The notes: generated from the letters alone by a model not told the origin. A stretch of DNA of 64,000 nt from Ensifer adhaerens (GCF_000697965.2 NZ_CP015880.1:3491001-3555000); one strand, 5' to 3'; counted from the stretch's first letter, positions 8,793 through 18,331 are shown. Numbers and translations are program-made.

Positions 8793-10202
8793 CTATCTCC
8801 ATTCGCGGATATCGACGAAATGACCCGCGACCGCAGCGGCTGCCGCCATCGCCGGCGAGACCAGATGCGTGCGGCCCTTGAAGCCCTGACGGCCCTCGAA
8901 GTTGCGGTTCGATGTGGAGGCGCAACGCTCGCCAGGCTTCAGCCGGTCGTCGTTCATCGCCAGGCACATGGAGCAGCCCGGCTCGCGCCAGTCGAAGCCC
9001 GCTTCGCGGAAGATCTTGTCGAGGCCTTCGGCCTCGGCCTGTTCCTTCACGAGGCCGGATCCCGGAACAATCATCGCCGAAACGGTCGAGGCGACCTTGC
9101 GGCCTTCGACCACCTCGGCCACGGCCCGGAGGTCCTCGATGCGGCCGTTGGTGCACGAGCCGATGAAGACGCGGTCGACGGCGATGTCCGTGATCTTCGT
9201 GCCCGGCTTCAGGCCCATATAGTCGAGCGCGCGCCACTTGGAGGCCCGCTTGTTCTCTTCCTGGATCTCATCCGGATTGGGAACGATGCCCTGAACCGAG
9301 ATGACGTCTTCCGGCGACGAGCCCCAGGAGACGATCGGCGGCAGGTTGGCGGCGTCGAGCACGACGACGCGATCGTAATGCGCGCCCTCGTCCGTGTGCA
9401 GCGTCTTCCAGTAGTCGAGCGCCATGTCCCAGGCCTTACCCTTCGGTGCGCGCGGCTTGTCCTTGATATACGCGAACGTCGTTTCGTCAGGCGCGATCAG
9501 GCCGGCGCGGGCGCCGCCTTCGATCGTCATGTTGCAGATGGTCATGCGGCCTTCCATCGACAGCGAGCGGATCGCTTCGCCGGCAAACTCGATGACGTGG
9601 CCGGTGCCGCCGGCAGTGCCGATCTCGCCGATGATGGCGAGGATGATGTCCTTGGCGGTGACGCCCGGCGGCAGCTGGCCGTCGACGCGCACCAGCATGT
9701 TCTTCGCCTTCTTCTGGATCAGCGTCTGGGTCGCGAGCACGTGCTCGACTTCCGACGTGCCGATGCCGTGGGCCAGCGAACCGAAGGCGCCATGTGTCGA
9801 GGTGTGGCTGTCACCGCACACGATGGTCATGCCCGGCAGGGTGAAGCCCTGCTCGGGGCCGACGATGTGCACGATGCCCTGGCGCTTGTCGTTTTCCGAG
9901 TAGTATTCGACGCCGAAGTCGGCGGCGTTCTTGGCGAGCGCCTCGACCTGGATGCGGCTTTCCTCGTTCTTGATGCCGAGGTGACGGTCGGCCGAAGTCG
10001 GAACATTGTGGTCGACGACAGCGAGCGTCTTTTCAGGCGCACGGACCTTGCGGCCGGCCATGCGCAGACCTTCGAAGGCCTGCGGACTCGTCACTTCGTG
10101 AACGAGGTGACGGTCGATGTAGAGAAGACAGGTGCCGTCGTCCTGTTCGTTGACCAGGTGATCATCCCAGATCTTGTCATAGAGGGTACGCGGTGCGCTC
10201 AT
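8793..10202 (-). CDS. leuC: 3-isopropylmalate dehydratase large subunit
   Basis: The 469-residue protein is full length for LeuC. It begins [16 protein letters not shown] and shows the aconitase-family cluster ligands: FIGSCTNGR (about residue 350) and Cys410/Cys413 in GCSMC. With LeuD it isomerises 2-isopropylmalate to 3-isopropylmalate in leucine synthesis, using a [4Fe-4S] cluster. leuD is not in this window, which is common in rhizobia where leuC and leuD are separate. A 240-base upstream stretch holds a possible 42-codon frame. Confidence 0.97.
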   Translation of the reverse strand: MSAPRTLYDKIWDDHLVNEQDDGTCLLYIDRHLVHEVTSPQAFEGLRMAGRKVRAPEKTLAVVDHNVPTSADRHLGIKNEESRIQVEALAKNAADFGVEYYSENDKRQGIVHIVGPEQGFTLPGMTIVCGDSHTSTHGAFGSLAHGIGTSEVEHVLATQTLIQKKAKNMLVRVDGQLPPGVTAKDIILAIIGEIGTAGGTGHVIEFAGEAIRSLSMEGRMTICNMTIEGGARAGLIAPDETTFAYIKDKPRAPKGKAWDMALDYWKTLHTDEGAHYDRVVVLDAANLPPIVSWGSSPEDVISVQGIVPNPDEIQEENKRASKWRALDYMGLKPGTKITDIAVDRVFIGSCTNGRIEDLRAVAEVVEGRKVASTVSAMIVPGSGLVKEQAEAEGLDKIFREAGFDWREPGCSMCLAMNDDRLKPGERCASTSNRNFEGRQGFKGRTHLVSPAMAAAAAVAGHFVDIREWR

Positions 10203-10277
10203 GGCGGTATATCCATCGAGTTTTCAGAAAAAGTAGGAAAGCCGGCGGCAAGGCGGCCGGAAGCACTGATCAGGAGA

Positions 10278-10406
10278 TCAGGATAGGCGGCTTGTAAGCG
10301 CCCCGTGGACGCGCGCAAAGAAGCGTGCCGGCAGGCGCTTGTGGTCCTGCAGCACGACGATTTTCTGCTCGCTACATCCGAATTTGGATTCCATGGCCGT
10401 GTTCAT
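10278..10406 (-). CDS. Possible 42-residue small protein upstream of leuC
   Basis: On the minus strand an ATG at 10406 opens a 42-codon frame (MNTAMESKFG...) ending in TGA at 10278-10280, about 75 bases before leuC. It contains KIVVLQDHKRLPARFF and several basic residues. No strong ribosome site is visible and I recognise no family. It has no run of Leu codons, so a classic leucine attenuator peptide is unlikely. It may be a chance frame. Confidence 0.25.
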   Translation of the reverse strand: MNTAMESKFGCSEQKIVVLQDHKRLPARFFARVHGALTSRLS

Positions 10407-10445
10407 ATCAATTTTCTGACAGGTCGGCAATTGCCGGAAACGGAC

Positions 10446-11267
10446 TCAGCGCTGCTCCGCGCGCCTGAGCCGCCGCTCCAGCCCCCGCAATCCCAGCGAC
10501 AGACCGATGGTCAGCACGAGATAGACATAGGCAACGATCGAATAGGTCTCGAAGAAGCGAAAGGAGCCGGAGGCATAGACCTTGCCCATCTGCGTGATGT
10601 CGGCGACGCCGAGCACCGAGACGAGCGAACTGTCCTTGACCATGGCGATAAAGTCGTTGCCGAGCGGCGGCAGGATCACGCGGATCGCCTGCGGAAAGAT
10701 GACGAGACGAAAGCGCTGGTAGCGTGAAAGCCCGAGCGCCTTAGCGGCTTCGACCTGCCCCTTGTCTACCGAGAGGATGCCCGCCCGGAACACTTCGGCG
10801 ATGAACGCAGAATAGCCGATCATCAGCGCCAGGATCGCCCGCCACATCAAGGAGATGTCGCGCACGACAACCGGCTCCATCCAGCCGGCGCTAATCAGCG
10901 GTGCTGAGATGAAATTGGCCGCGACGACGAGCCCCGGCGCGCCGACGAAGGCAATGTAGAACAGAAGCACCAGGATCGGAACGCCGCGGATGACTTCCGT
11001 ATAGAAGCGGGCGATCTGCCGAAGGGACGAGTGCTCGGAGAGCGCCATCAGCGCGATGCCGAGGCCGAGCGTCGTCGCCAGCACGAAGCCCATGAGGGTC
11101 ACGAAGACGGTGACGCCAAGGCCCTTGAAGACGACGGTGAAGACTTCCGAGAAGATGTCATTGCTGATGATCACGGCGGCGAGCGACACAGCGATCACAA
11201 CAAGGGCGACCAACCACCAGGGATAGTCGCCCTTGCCGGACATGTCTGAAGATTGTGGAGCGGCCAT
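10446..11267 (-). CDS. Polar amino-acid ABC transporter permease
   Basis: The 273-residue inner-membrane protein belongs to the His/Glu/Gln/Arg permease family. It has hydrophobic helices throughout and the EAA loop EAAKALGLSRYQRFRLVIFPQAIR (cytoplasmic contact with an ATPase), plus GVPILVLLF and LPPLGNDFIAMVKDSSLVS. It starts ten bases after the binding-protein gene, so the two form an operon. No ATPase gene follows before leuC on the same strand, so the importer must borrow one encoded elsewhere. The amino acid transported is not evident. Confidence 0.92.
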   Translation of the reverse strand: MAAPQSSDMSGKGDYPWWLVALVVIAVSLAAVIISNDIFSEVFTVVFKGLGVTVFVTLMGFVLATTLGLGIALMALSEHSSLRQIARFYTEVIRGVPILVLLFYIAFVGAPGLVVAANFISAPLISAGWMEPVVVRDISLMWRAILALMIGYSAFIAEVFRAGILSVDKGQVEAAKALGLSRYQRFRLVIFPQAIRVILPPLGNDFIAMVKDSSLVSVLGVADITQMGKVYASGSFRFFETYSIVAYVYLVLTIGLSLGLRGLERRLRRAEQR

Positions 11268-11276
11268 AGCCTGCTA

Positions 11277-12086
11277 TCAGCCGCCCATCTTGTATTCGAG
11301 GAACCACTTCTTATCGAGGGCGTCGAAGGTACCGTCTTCCTTCAGCGCCTTGATCGCGGCGTTGACCGGAGCCACGAGATCCGAGCCCTTCGGGAAGATG
11401 AAGCCGAAATCCTCGGTGCCGAGCGGCCCACCGACGACCTTGAGCTTGCCTTCGGAGGAATCGACATAGCCCTTGGCGGCGACGCTATCGGTCAGGACCA
11501 CGTCGACGTCGCCGGCCTTCAGCGCCTGAACGGTCGCGCCGAAGGTCTCAAACAGCTTGATGCGCGGGTTCTGCTCGTTGCCATCGAGCATTTCGTAGAC
11601 GGCGGTGTAGAACGGCGAGGTACCCGGCTGTGCGCCGACGAGACCGTCGGCAAAGGCGCCGAAGCTCTTGCCATCGTTGAAGCGGGCCTCGTCGCTGCGC
11701 ACCAGCATGAACTGCTGCGAGCGCATGTAGGGGTCCGAGAAATCGACCTTTTCCTTGCGGTCGTCCTTGATGGTGATGCCCGTCATGCCGATCTGGTACT
11801 GACCGTCATGCACCGCCTGGATCATCGCGTCCCAGCTGGTGTTCTGGTATTCGACCTTGAAATTCAACCGCTTGGCGATCTCGTTCATCGCGTCGTACTC
11901 CCAGCCCTTGGCTTCGCCGGACTTCGGATCGACAAACTGCAGCGGCGGGTAGGCGTTCTCCGTGACGACGACGACCGTCTTGCCGCCGAGGTCAGGCAGG
12001 TCGGCGGCCAGCGCCGGTGCAGAAAACGCAAAAGGTGCTGCAAGTGCGGCTGCGATGCCCGCAAGCACGTGGCGACGGATTGTCAT
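11277..12086 (-). CDS. Amino-acid ABC transporter substrate-binding protein
   Basis: The 269-residue protein has a signal peptide (about 1-28, ending APALAAD) and a type II periplasmic binding fold (SBP_bac_3): [52 protein letters not shown]. It captures a polar amino acid in the periplasm and delivers it to the permease ten bases downstream. The ATG at 12086 follows an AGGAG-like site (complement of ctcctccaat). It sits behind the rplS terminator, so transcription is probably separate. Confidence 0.93.
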   Translation of the reverse strand: MTIRRHVLAGIAAALAAPFAFSAPALAADLPDLGGKTVVVVTENAYPPLQFVDPKSGEAKGWEYDAMNEIAKRLNFKVEYQNTSWDAMIQAVHDGQYQIGMTGITIKDDRKEKVDFSDPYMRSQQFMLVRSDEARFNDGKSFGAFADGLVGAQPGTSPFYTAVYEMLDGNEQNPRIKLFETFGATVQALKAGDVDVVLTDSVAAKGYVDSSEGKLKVVGGPLGTEDFGFIFPKGSDLVAPVNAAIKALKEDGTFDALDKKWFLEYKMGG

Positions 12087-12158
12087 TGGAGGAGCTCCCG
12101 AAAAGTGTGGCAGCGGAAAATGTCACAAATTCCGTCGAAAAGACAAGCGGATAGTACC

Positions 12159-12188
12159 AAAAAAGAAAGGCGGCCGAGGCCGCCTTTC
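12159..12188 (-). terminator. Rho-independent terminator after rplS
   Basis: An 11-bp stem GAAAGGCGGCC / GGCCGCCTTTC (12165-12175 and 12178-12188) with a 2-base turn. On the minus strand it runs into a T tract (complement of aaaaaa, 12159-12164). Confidence 0.85.
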
Positions 12189-12212
12189 CAACAATCCCTA
12201 GGGATTGAAATG

Positions 12213-12731
12213 TTATTCTGCTGCGGCTTCCGCTGCTGCCTTTGCTTCGGCGGCTTCGGCTGCTGCCTTCTCGGCGGCGAGCGCCTGAGCTGCTGCAACC
12301 TTTTCAGCCTCGATGCGTGCCTTTTCCTCGGCAAACGCCTGACGCTCGGCTTCGTTCAGCTTGCGGGCGCGCGTGCCGGTGTTCTCGACGATACGAGCCG
12401 ACTTACCGCGACGGTCGCGCAGGTAGTAGAGCTTGGCGCGACGGACCTTACCGCGGCGAACCACTTCGACGCTCTCGACGAGCGGAGAGTAAACCGGGAA
12501 TACGCGCTCGACGCCTTCGCCGTAGGAGATCTTGCGAACGGTGAAGCTTTCGTTGATGCCGCCGCCCGAACGAGCGATGCAAACGCCTTCATAGGCCTGG
12601 ACGCGGGTACGGTTGCCTTCGACAACGCGGACGTTGACGCGGAGCGTGTCGCCTGCGGAGAATTCCGGGAGCGTGCGCTTGGCGGCGATCTTGGCGGCCT
12701 GTTCGGCTTCCAGCTGCTGGATGATGTTCAT
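12213..12731 (-). CDS. rplS: 50S ribosomal protein L19 with Ala/Glu-rich tail
   Basis: The 172-residue protein has a normal L19 core (about residues 1-120; [58 protein letters not shown]) and then a roughly 50-residue tail rich in Ala, Glu and Lys. Bacterial L19 is usually about 115 residues, so the tail is an extension, of a kind known in rhizobia. L19 sits at the 30S-50S interface. It is last in the ffh-to-rplS translation cluster, but separated from trmD by a gene on the other strand. Confidence 0.97.
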   Translation of the reverse strand: MNIIQQLEAEQAAKIAAKRTLPEFSAGDTLRVNVRVVEGNRTRVQAYEGVCIARSGGGINESFTVRKISYGEGVERVFPVYSPLVESVEVVRRGKVRRAKLYYLRDRRGKSARIVENTGTRARKLNEAERQAFAEEKARIEAEKVAAAQALAAEKAAAEAAEAKAAAEAAAE

Positions 12732-13058
12732 CGGTCTAACCTTTCAAGTTCTTCTGAAACAGCCAGAGCGCTCTCGATGAACCTGTCGGGCCAGCCTTCA
12801 GGTCTTGCCGGATACCGGCAGGAGCGGATTCGCCATTCTTTGTTTTGGTCGACGGGCATGCAACCCGAACCGGGGCGGCACTTACACCAATCGCACTGCC
12901 TTGTCATCCCCGAAGGCCATAATTTCTAAGGCATCCGCGCCAGGAAAGCCGAATTTATCAGAAAATACGCAAACACGCGCGTGATCATTGTCCGATGCAA
13001 CGGACTTGCGGCCGGCACAACCACCGGCTATCCCGAGCATGAGGGGTCGGGGGAGACC
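12732..13058. other. Gap between rplS and the TauE/SafE-like gene
   Basis: This 327-base stretch holds the divergent 5' regions of rplS (minus) and the exporter gene (plus). The only structure I see is a TGCCGG-ata-CCGGCA hairpin at 12806-12820 in the rplS leader. No credible coding frame is visible. Confidence 0.4.
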
Positions 13059-13805
13059 ATGAACATCTTCGAAATACTCATGCTGTTTGCGGCCGGCTTC
13101 CTGTCCGGCGTCGTCAATGCCATTGCCGGCGGCGGAACCTTCCTGACCTTCGGGGCGATGACGCTTGGCGGTCTCTCGCCAATCGTCGCCAACGCGACCT
13201 CGTCGATCATCCAGTTTCCAGGCTACATCACCTCGGCGCTCGCCTATGCCAAGGAGATCCGCGCCGACAAGCGCTATGCGATCCTGCTCGGCGTCATCTC
13301 CGCACTTGGCGGTCTGGCCGGCGCGCTGCTGCTCATCTCGCTCTCCAATGCCTCCTTCCGCGCGCTTGTGCCCTGGCTGCTGCTGGCCGCGACGGCGATC
13401 TTCGCTGCCGGGCCGCTCCTGAAGCCCAGGGCCCGCGTCGACGAGCATGCGATCAATCCGGTCGGCATCGGCGCCCAGTTCGTCACCTCCATTTACGGTG
13501 GCTTCTTCGGCGCCGGCATGGGCATCATGATGCTGGCAGTGCTGGGACTTGCGACCGGCGGCGGCTATCACCGGCTGAACGCGCTCAAGAACTTCATCTC
13601 GATCGTTATTGCCGCGATCGCCATCGTCGTCTTTGCCGCCGGCGGGGTCGTGTCCTGGCTGCACGCGGCAATCATGGTGCCAGGGGCCGCCCTTGGCGGC
13701 TACAGCGGCGTCTGGGCAGCAAGACGCGTGCCGCAGGCGGTCATCCGCGCGCTGGTCGTCGCCGTCGGTCTGCTGCTTGCCGCCTATTACTTCTTCACGG
13801 GTTGA
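13059..13805 (+). CDS. TauE/SafE family membrane transporter (probable anion/sulfite exporter)
   Basis: The 248-residue protein has about eight hydrophobic segments and the family hallmarks [16 protein letters not shown] near the N-terminus, [13 protein letters not shown], and a repeat-like [13 protein letters not shown] in the second half. TauE/SafE proteins move sulfite, sulfoacetate or similar anions across the inner membrane; the substrate is unknown. The ATG at 13059 is preceded by GGGGGAGA at ideal spacing, which rules out the longer frame from 12981. Its 3' end overlaps trmD convergently by 19 bases. Confidence 0.88.
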   Translation: MNIFEILMLFAAGFLSGVVNAIAGGGTFLTFGAMTLGGLSPIVANATSSIIQFPGYITSALAYAKEIRADKRYAILLGVISALGGLAGALLLISLSNASFRALVPWLLLAATAIFAAGPLLKPRARVDEHAINPVGIGAQFVTSIYGGFFGAGMGIMMLAVLGLATGGGYHRLNALKNFISIVIAAIAIVVFAAGGVVSWLHAAIMVPGAALGGYSGVWAARRVPQAVIRALVVAVGLLLAAYYFFTG

Positions 13806-14494
13806 TTAAGAAGATCGGGCCGGCGCTCGGCGGTCAGCCGCCGCGCCTCCGCCTCGCGCCATTTGGCAATGGCGCCATGATTACCCGAGGTCAGCACTGC
13901 CGGGATTTCGCGGCCTTCGAAGACCTGTGGGCGGGTGTAGTGCGGATGCTCGAGCAGCCCGCCTTCGAAGCTCTCATGCACACCCGAAAGCTCGTTGCCC
14001 ATGACACCCGGCAGGATGCGCACCACCGCATCGAGAAGCGTGAGGGCCGCCGGCTCGCCGCCCGAAAGAATATAGTCGCCGATCGAAACCTCTTCGAGGT
14101 CGCGGGCGTCGATCACCCGCTGATCGACACCTTCGAAGCGTCCGCAAACGATGACGACGCCGGGGCCGGCGGCGAGTTCACGCACCCGCTCCTGTGTCAG
14201 CGGTCGGCCACGCGGGCTCATCAGCAATCGCGGCCGATCGTCGTTCTCCGAGACACGATCGATCGCGCGCGCGAGCACATCCGGCTTCAGCACCATGCCG
14301 GCGCCGCCGCCAGCCGGCGTGTCGTCGACTGTGCGATGCTTGTCTTCGGCGAAATCACGGATCTGCACCGGCTCGATCGACCACTGGCCACGCTCGAGCG
14401 CCTTGCCGGAAAGCGAGGCGCCGAGATGGCCCGGAAACATTTCGGGATAGAGCGTCAGGATGGTGGCGCGAAACGTCATGGCCGCGATGCTCAC
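13787..14494 (-). CDS. trmD: tRNA (guanine-N1)-methyltransferase
   Basis: The 235-residue protein is a typical SPOUT/TrmD enzyme: [55 protein letters not shown] (SAM-binding trefoil knot) and HPHYTRP. It methylates G37 of tRNAs reading CNN codons to prevent frameshifts. GTG 14494 overlaps the rimM stop (GTGA), implying translational coupling; the in-frame ATG at 14479 is the alternative start. The C-terminus overlaps the convergent transporter gene by 19 bases. Confidence 0.97.
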   Translation of the reverse strand: MSIAAMTFRATILTLYPEMFPGHLGASLSGKALERGQWSIEPVQIRDFAEDKHRTVDDTPAGGGAGMVLKPDVLARAIDRVSENDDRPRLLMSPRGRPLTQERVRELAAGPGVVIVCGRFEGVDQRVIDARDLEEVSIGDYILSGGEPAALTLLDAVVRILPGVMGNELSGVHESFEGGLLEHPHYTRPQVFEGREIPAVLTSGNHGAIAKWREAEARRLTAERRPDLLNQPVKK

Positions 14495-15054
14495 TTGCGC
14501 TTCGCGGAAAACGGACTACCCGGATCCTGGTCCTTGTCGTCGGTAAGGCCGGCCGCAACCGGATCGACCAGCAGCCGCCCCGCTTCCAGATCGATCTCCA
14601 GCACCGACCATTCGGTAAACGGGATCAGCACCGGACGTCGGCCTGGCCCCTTCAGCTCAAGGAGATCGCCGGCGCCGAAATCGAAGACACCGCTGACCTT
14701 GCCGTAGCTCGTGCCATTGCCGTCGATCGCTTCCAGGCCCTCGAGATCGGCATAGAAGAACTCGTCCTCGTCGAGATCGTCATCGGGCAAGTTGTCGCGC
14801 TCGATGAACAGGTCGAGGCCGTTGAGCGCCTCGGCGGCATTGCGGTCATTGACGCCGCGAAAGCGAACGATAACGACGTTTTTCGCCTCGCGAATCTCCA
14901 GCACCTCGAACACACGGCCGTCTGCGCTGTGCAGATTGCCATACTCGCCGAGCGCCGTCGGATCATCGGTAAAGGACTTGACCCTGACCTCGCCGCGCAG
15001 GCCCTGCGCCGCGCCGATCGTCGCCATCAGAACCGGGTTTTCGAGTTTGCTCAT
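14491..15054 (-). CDS. rimM: 16S rRNA processing protein RimM
   Basis: The 187-residue protein starts [23 protein letters not shown], the conserved N-terminal barrel, and has a PRC-barrel C-terminal half ([36 protein letters not shown]). RimM binds S19 and helps mature the 30S head. An ATG at 15063 three codons upstream is possible. It is followed directly by trmD and preceded by rpsP, the classic rpsP-rimM-trmD-rplS order, with a strong hairpin in the rpsP-rimM gap. Confidence 0.95.
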   Translation of the reverse strand: MSKLENPVLMATIGAAQGLRGEVRVKSFTDDPTALGEYGNLHSADGRVFEVLEIREAKNVVIVRFRGVNDRNAAEALNGLDLFIERDNLPDDDLDEDEFFYADLEGLEAIDGNGTSYGKVSGVFDFGAGDLLELKGPGRRPVLIPFTEWSVLEIDLEAGRLLVDPVAAGLTDDKDQDPGSPFSAKRK

Positions 15055-15095
15055 CGTCCGCATCCGTTTCGGTATATCTCGGTGCACATAACGGA

Positions 15096-15125
15096 AAACG
15101 GGCGGCATGGAAATGCCACCCGTTT
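15096..15125 (-). other. Hairpin between rpsP and rimM
   Basis: Arms AAACGGG.GGCAT and ATGCC.CCCGTTT pair over 12 bp with one internal mismatch and a 4-base loop. On the minus strand a short T run follows. It may lower read-through from rpsP into rimM, matching the greater need for ribosomal protein. Confidence 0.5.
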
Positions 15126-15199
15126 CCTTAAGCCACGGCTAGCCGGAGAGCTGCGTCGGCAGATGACCGCCGATCACTCTCCGGACCGTTCGCCGGCTG

Positions 15200-15562
15200 T
15201 TATTCAGCAGCAGCAGCAGCGGCGTCTTCAGCCTTCTGCTTGGCTTCAGCAGCGCGCTCCTGAGCCTTCTTGCCCGGGGCACCCTTGGTCGGGTTGCTGC
15301 GAGCCGGGCGCTTTGCGAGACCGGCCTGGTCGAGGAAGCGCAGAACGCGGTCGGTCGGCTGGGCGCCCTGGGCGATCCAGTGGTTGACGCGCTCGGCGTC
15401 GAGCTCGACGCGCTTTTCGTCGTCCTTGCCGAGCATCGGGTTCCACGAGCCGATCTTCTCGAGGAAGCGGCCGTCACGTGGGCTGCGGGCGTCGGCAACG
15501 ACGATCTGGTAGTAAGGACGCTTCTTGGAACCGCCACGGGCGAGACGAATTTTCAGTGCCAT
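15200..15562 (-). CDS. rpsP: 30S ribosomal protein S16
   Basis: The 120-residue protein opens [24 protein letters not shown], the S16 signature, with [11 protein letters not shown] and [15 protein letters not shown]. After about residue 90 it has a Lys/Ala/Glu-rich tail absent from the roughly 82-residue E. coli protein. The ATG at 15562 is preceded by AAGGAG. S16 stabilises the 30S body during assembly. The gene lies between a chorismate mutase gene and rimM. Confidence 0.97.
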   Translation of the reverse strand: MALKIRLARGGSKKRPYYQIVVADARSPRDGRFLEKIGSWNPMLGKDDEKRVELDAERVNHWIAQGAQPTDRVLRFLDQAGLAKRPARSNPTKGAPGKKAQERAAEAKQKAEDAAAAAAE

Positions 15563-15599
15563 TTGAGTAACTCCTTGCAGGCTTTCTTGACCGCTTGGT

Positions 15600-15935
15600 T
15601 CAAGCGGAATGGTTTGTGCCGGCGTTGCCCGCGGAATGCGAGCGATCGGCGGCGATGGCTTCATGATGCCGGATGACTTCCTTGATGATGAAGTTCAGGA
15701 ACTTCTCGGCGAAATCCGGATCCAGATTGGCATCCTTGGCCAGGCGGCGCAGGCGTTCGATCTGGTATTCTTCGCGCGCCGGGTCGGCCGGCGGCAGTTC
15801 GTGCTTGGCTTTCAGAACGCCGACTGCCTGGGTGCAGCGGAAGCGTTCAGCCAGCATGTGGACGAGCGCGGCATCGATATTGTCGATCGACTGCCGGTAG
15901 CCCGCCAATTCCTTTTTGATTTCGGGATCAATCAT
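15600..15935 (-). CDS. Chorismate mutase, AroQ type
   Basis: The 111-residue all-helical protein matches the AroQ fold: [25 protein letters not shown] in helix 1 with the catalytic-type Arg, [23 protein letters not shown] and [16 protein letters not shown]. It converts chorismate to prephenate for Phe and Tyr synthesis. It is a stand-alone domain, not fused to prephenate dehydratase. It starts 14 bases after ffh and ends 37 bases before rpsP, so it is probably co-transcribed with ribosome and SRP genes, a conserved but functionally puzzling rhizobial arrangement. Confidence 0.92.
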   Translation of the reverse strand: MIDPEIKKELAGYRQSIDNIDAALVHMLAERFRCTQAVGVLKAKHELPPADPAREEYQIERLRRLAKDANLDPDFAEKFLNFIIKEVIRHHEAIAADRSHSAGNAGTNHSA

Positions 15936-15949
15936 CTTTTAAGCGATCC

Positions 15950-17515
15950 TCACTTCTTCTTCGGCAGGCCGGGAAGGCCGGGGAAGCCGCCACCAAGACC
16001 CGGAAGCTTGGCGCCACCCAGACCTGGCAGGCCACCGCCGCCAAGGCCAGGCATACCGCCCGGCTTCAGACCGGCGGCTTCCGCCTGCTTCTGCAGGGCT
16101 TCGAGCTGCTTCGGGTCGAGCTTCGAGAGATCAGGCATGCCGCCGCCACCGAGGCCGCCAAGGCCCATCTTGTTGGCAAGGCCGCCCATCATCTGCTTCA
16201 TCATGCCGCCTTTGCCCTTACCGCCCATCATCTTCATCATGTCCGCCATCTGGCGGTGCATCTTCAGAAGCTTGTTGATGTCGGCGGCATCGGTGCCGGA
16301 ACCGGCGGCGATGCGCTTCTTGCGCGAGTGCTTGAGCAGATCCGGGTTGGCGCGCTCGGCCTTGGTCATCGACGAAATGATGGCGAGCTGGCGCTTGAAC
16401 AGGCTGTCGTCGAGGCCGGCCGCGGCCATCTTGTCCTTCATGCCGGCCATGCCGGGCATCAGGCCCATGATGCCGCCCATGCCGCCCATCTTCTGCATCT
16501 GGCCGAGCTGGTCTGCGAGGTCGTTCAGGTCGAACTTGCCCTTGGCCATCTTGGCGGCCATGGCGGCCGCCTTCTCGGCGTCGATGTTCTCGGCAGCCTT
16601 CTCGACGAGCGAGACGATGTCGCCCATGCCGAGGATACGGTCGGCGACGCGGCGGGGGTGGAACTCTTCGAGTTCGCCCATCTTTTCGCCGACGCCGATG
16701 AGCTTGATCGGCTTGCCGGTGACCGCACGCATCGACAGCGCTGCACCGCCACGGCCGTCGCCGTCCATACGGGTGAGCACCAGGCCGGTGATGCCGACGC
16801 GTTCGTCGAAGTTGCGGGCGAGGTTGACGGCGTCCTGACCGGTCAGCGCATCTGCCACGAGCAGGATTTCATGCGGATTGGACTTCCGCTTGATCTCCGC
16901 CATCTCGATCATCAGCGGCTCGTCGATATGGGTACGGCCCGCCGTGTCGAGAATGACGACGTCGTGGCCGCCGAGCTTGGCAGCCTGAACGGCGCGCGCA
17001 GCGATATCGGTCGGCGACTGGCCGGCAATAACAGGCAACGTGTCGACGCCGGTCTGCACGCCGAGCTGGCGCAGCTGCTCCTGGGCTGCTGGACGACGCG
17101 TGTCGAGCGAAGCCATCAGGACCTTCTTCTTGTCCCTGGTCTTCATCCGGCTGGCGATCTTGCCGGTGGTCGTCGTCTTACCGGAGCCCTGCAGACCGAC
17201 CATCATGATGACGACCGGCGCCGGCGCATTGAGGTCGATGGTGACGCCCTCGGAGCCGAGCATCTCGACGAGCTGGTCATGGACGATCTTGACGACCATC
17301 TGGCCGGGCTTGATCGACTTCAGGATCTCGGCGCCGACGGCCTTTTCACGAACCTTTTCGGTGAAGGAGCGCACGACGTCGAGCGCGACGTCGGCTTCGA
17401 GCAGCGCACGGCGAACCTCGCGGAGCGCAGCGGAAACATCGGCTTCCGACAATGCGCCGCGGCCGGTCAGTCCATTCAATATGGAACCAAGGCGGTCCTG
17501 GAGGCTCTCGAACAT
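15950..17515 (-). CDS. ffh: Signal recognition particle protein Ffh
   Basis: The 521-residue protein has the N domain (1-95), the GTPase domain with GLQGSGKTT (107-115), DTAGR and TRMDGDGRGGAAL, and a Met-rich M domain (GGMGGIMGLMPGMAGM) that binds SRP RNA and signal peptides. It ends with a Gly/Pro/Leu repeat tail (PGLGGGG-like units, last 50 or so residues) missing from the 453-residue E. coli protein. Start MFESLQDRLG at 17515 follows AGGAAG. The receptor gene ftsY is 4 kb away on the opposite strand. Confidence 0.98.
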   Translation of the reverse strand: MFESLQDRLGSILNGLTGRGALSEADVSAALREVRRALLEADVALDVVRSFTEKVREKAVGAEILKSIKPGQMVVKIVHDQLVEMLGSEGVTIDLNAPAPVVIMMVGLQGSGKTTTTGKIASRMKTRDKKKVLMASLDTRRPAAQEQLRQLGVQTGVDTLPVIAGQSPTDIAARAVQAAKLGGHDVVILDTAGRTHIDEPLMIEMAEIKRKSNPHEILLVADALTGQDAVNLARNFDERVGITGLVLTRMDGDGRGGAALSMRAVTGKPIKLIGVGEKMGELEEFHPRRVADRILGMGDIVSLVEKAAENIDAEKAAAMAAKMAKGKFDLNDLADQLGQMQKMGGMGGIMGLMPGMAGMKDKMAAAGLDDSLFKRQLAIISSMTKAERANPDLLKHSRKKRIAAGSGTDAADINKLLKMHRQMADMMKMMGGKGKGGMMKQMMGGLANKMGLGGLGGGGMPDLSKLDPKQLEALQKQAEAAGLKPGGMPGLGGGGLPGLGGAKLPGLGGGFPGLPGLPKKK

Positions 17516-17770
17516 TCTCACTTCCTTCTGGTTTCCGGTGGCGATCAACTCGCCGGAAACGTGGGTTCCTTCGCGCAGAAAACAAGGCGCAAAGCCAAAA
17601 ACCACCCGAGGGCGCCACGCGCTGTCGGGTGTTGACCTCCGGGTTCTCTTTATACCTTTACGGGACCCGGTCGGTGGCTTCGAAGACTTGAGCTTGCGAA
17701 GGAATTGGCGCGGATAAACAGGAAAGCGCGGCAAAAGTCAAGGACGGCAGGCAAATGAGGCGCTTTCGGC

Positions 17771-18253
17771 TCAGAGCGCCTCGTCCTTGCCGGCGTCGTC
17801 GAGTTCGCCAGCCAGCTGCTCGAAGGCGGTCGACACCCGCGTCATCACCCGAAGTGCGGCCACCACTTCGGTCTGGTTGATATCGCCGAGCAGGGCATGC
17901 AGCAACTCCACCTCGCGGCGATGGATTTCCGCGAACAGATCACGCCCGGCCGCCGTCGGCGCACAAAGATAGGCGCTGCGGTGTTCCGGGTTCGGCCGTC
18001 TTTCCAGCAACGTCTTGTCCATCAGCCCGTTGACGACCCTGAGCACGAACTGCCGTTTCATCGACAGGCGCCGTCCGGCTTCCGGCACCGTCAGCGGCAT
18101 TTCGCAAAAAAGTTCGAGAACCGCCCGCTCCGCCACTGATATGCCGGCACCATCGAGCATATGTTCTGCCGAGCGCTGCATATTGAGATGGATGGAGCGG
18201 ACCAGCTTCAGGGTCTTGTAGAGACGTTCTTGCGGGTCGAATCGAACGAGCAT
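17771..18253 (-). CDS. MarR-family transcriptional regulator
   Basis: The 160-residue protein has the MarR winged-helix layout: an N-terminal dimerisation helix, then ISVAERAVLELFCEMPLTVPEAGRRLSMKRQFVLRVVNGLMD as the helix-turn-helix, and the wing RRPNPEHRSAYLCAPTAAGRDL. It probably represses itself or the divergent metallo-hydrolase gene, whose start is about 80 bases away; the ligand is unknown. The protein ends with an acidic tail. Confidence 0.88.
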   Translation of the reverse strand: MLVRFDPQERLYKTLKLVRSIHLNMQRSAEHMLDGAGISVAERAVLELFCEMPLTVPEAGRRLSMKRQFVLRVVNGLMDKTLLERRPNPEHRSAYLCAPTAAGRDLFAEIHRREVELLHALLGDINQTEVVAALRVMTRVSTAFEQLAGELDDAGKDEAL

Positions 18254-18331
18254 GGAACCACGATAGCAATCCAGTTGCTGTCTTCAAGAATTTATTAAAC
18301 CTTGACCTTTCAACCAAGGCGAACCGCCCGG

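Noticed and set aside
8766..10286. 506-codon plus-strand frame opposite leuC
   Set aside because: Antisense shadow of leuC; starts inside the leuC terminator.
10278..10406. Leucine attenuator peptide before leuC
   Set aside because: The small frame has no cluster of Leu codons and no clear terminator/antiterminator pair follows.
16256..17635. 459-codon plus-strand frame opposite ffh
   Set aside because: Antisense shadow; Ffh GTPase motifs are intact on the minus strand.
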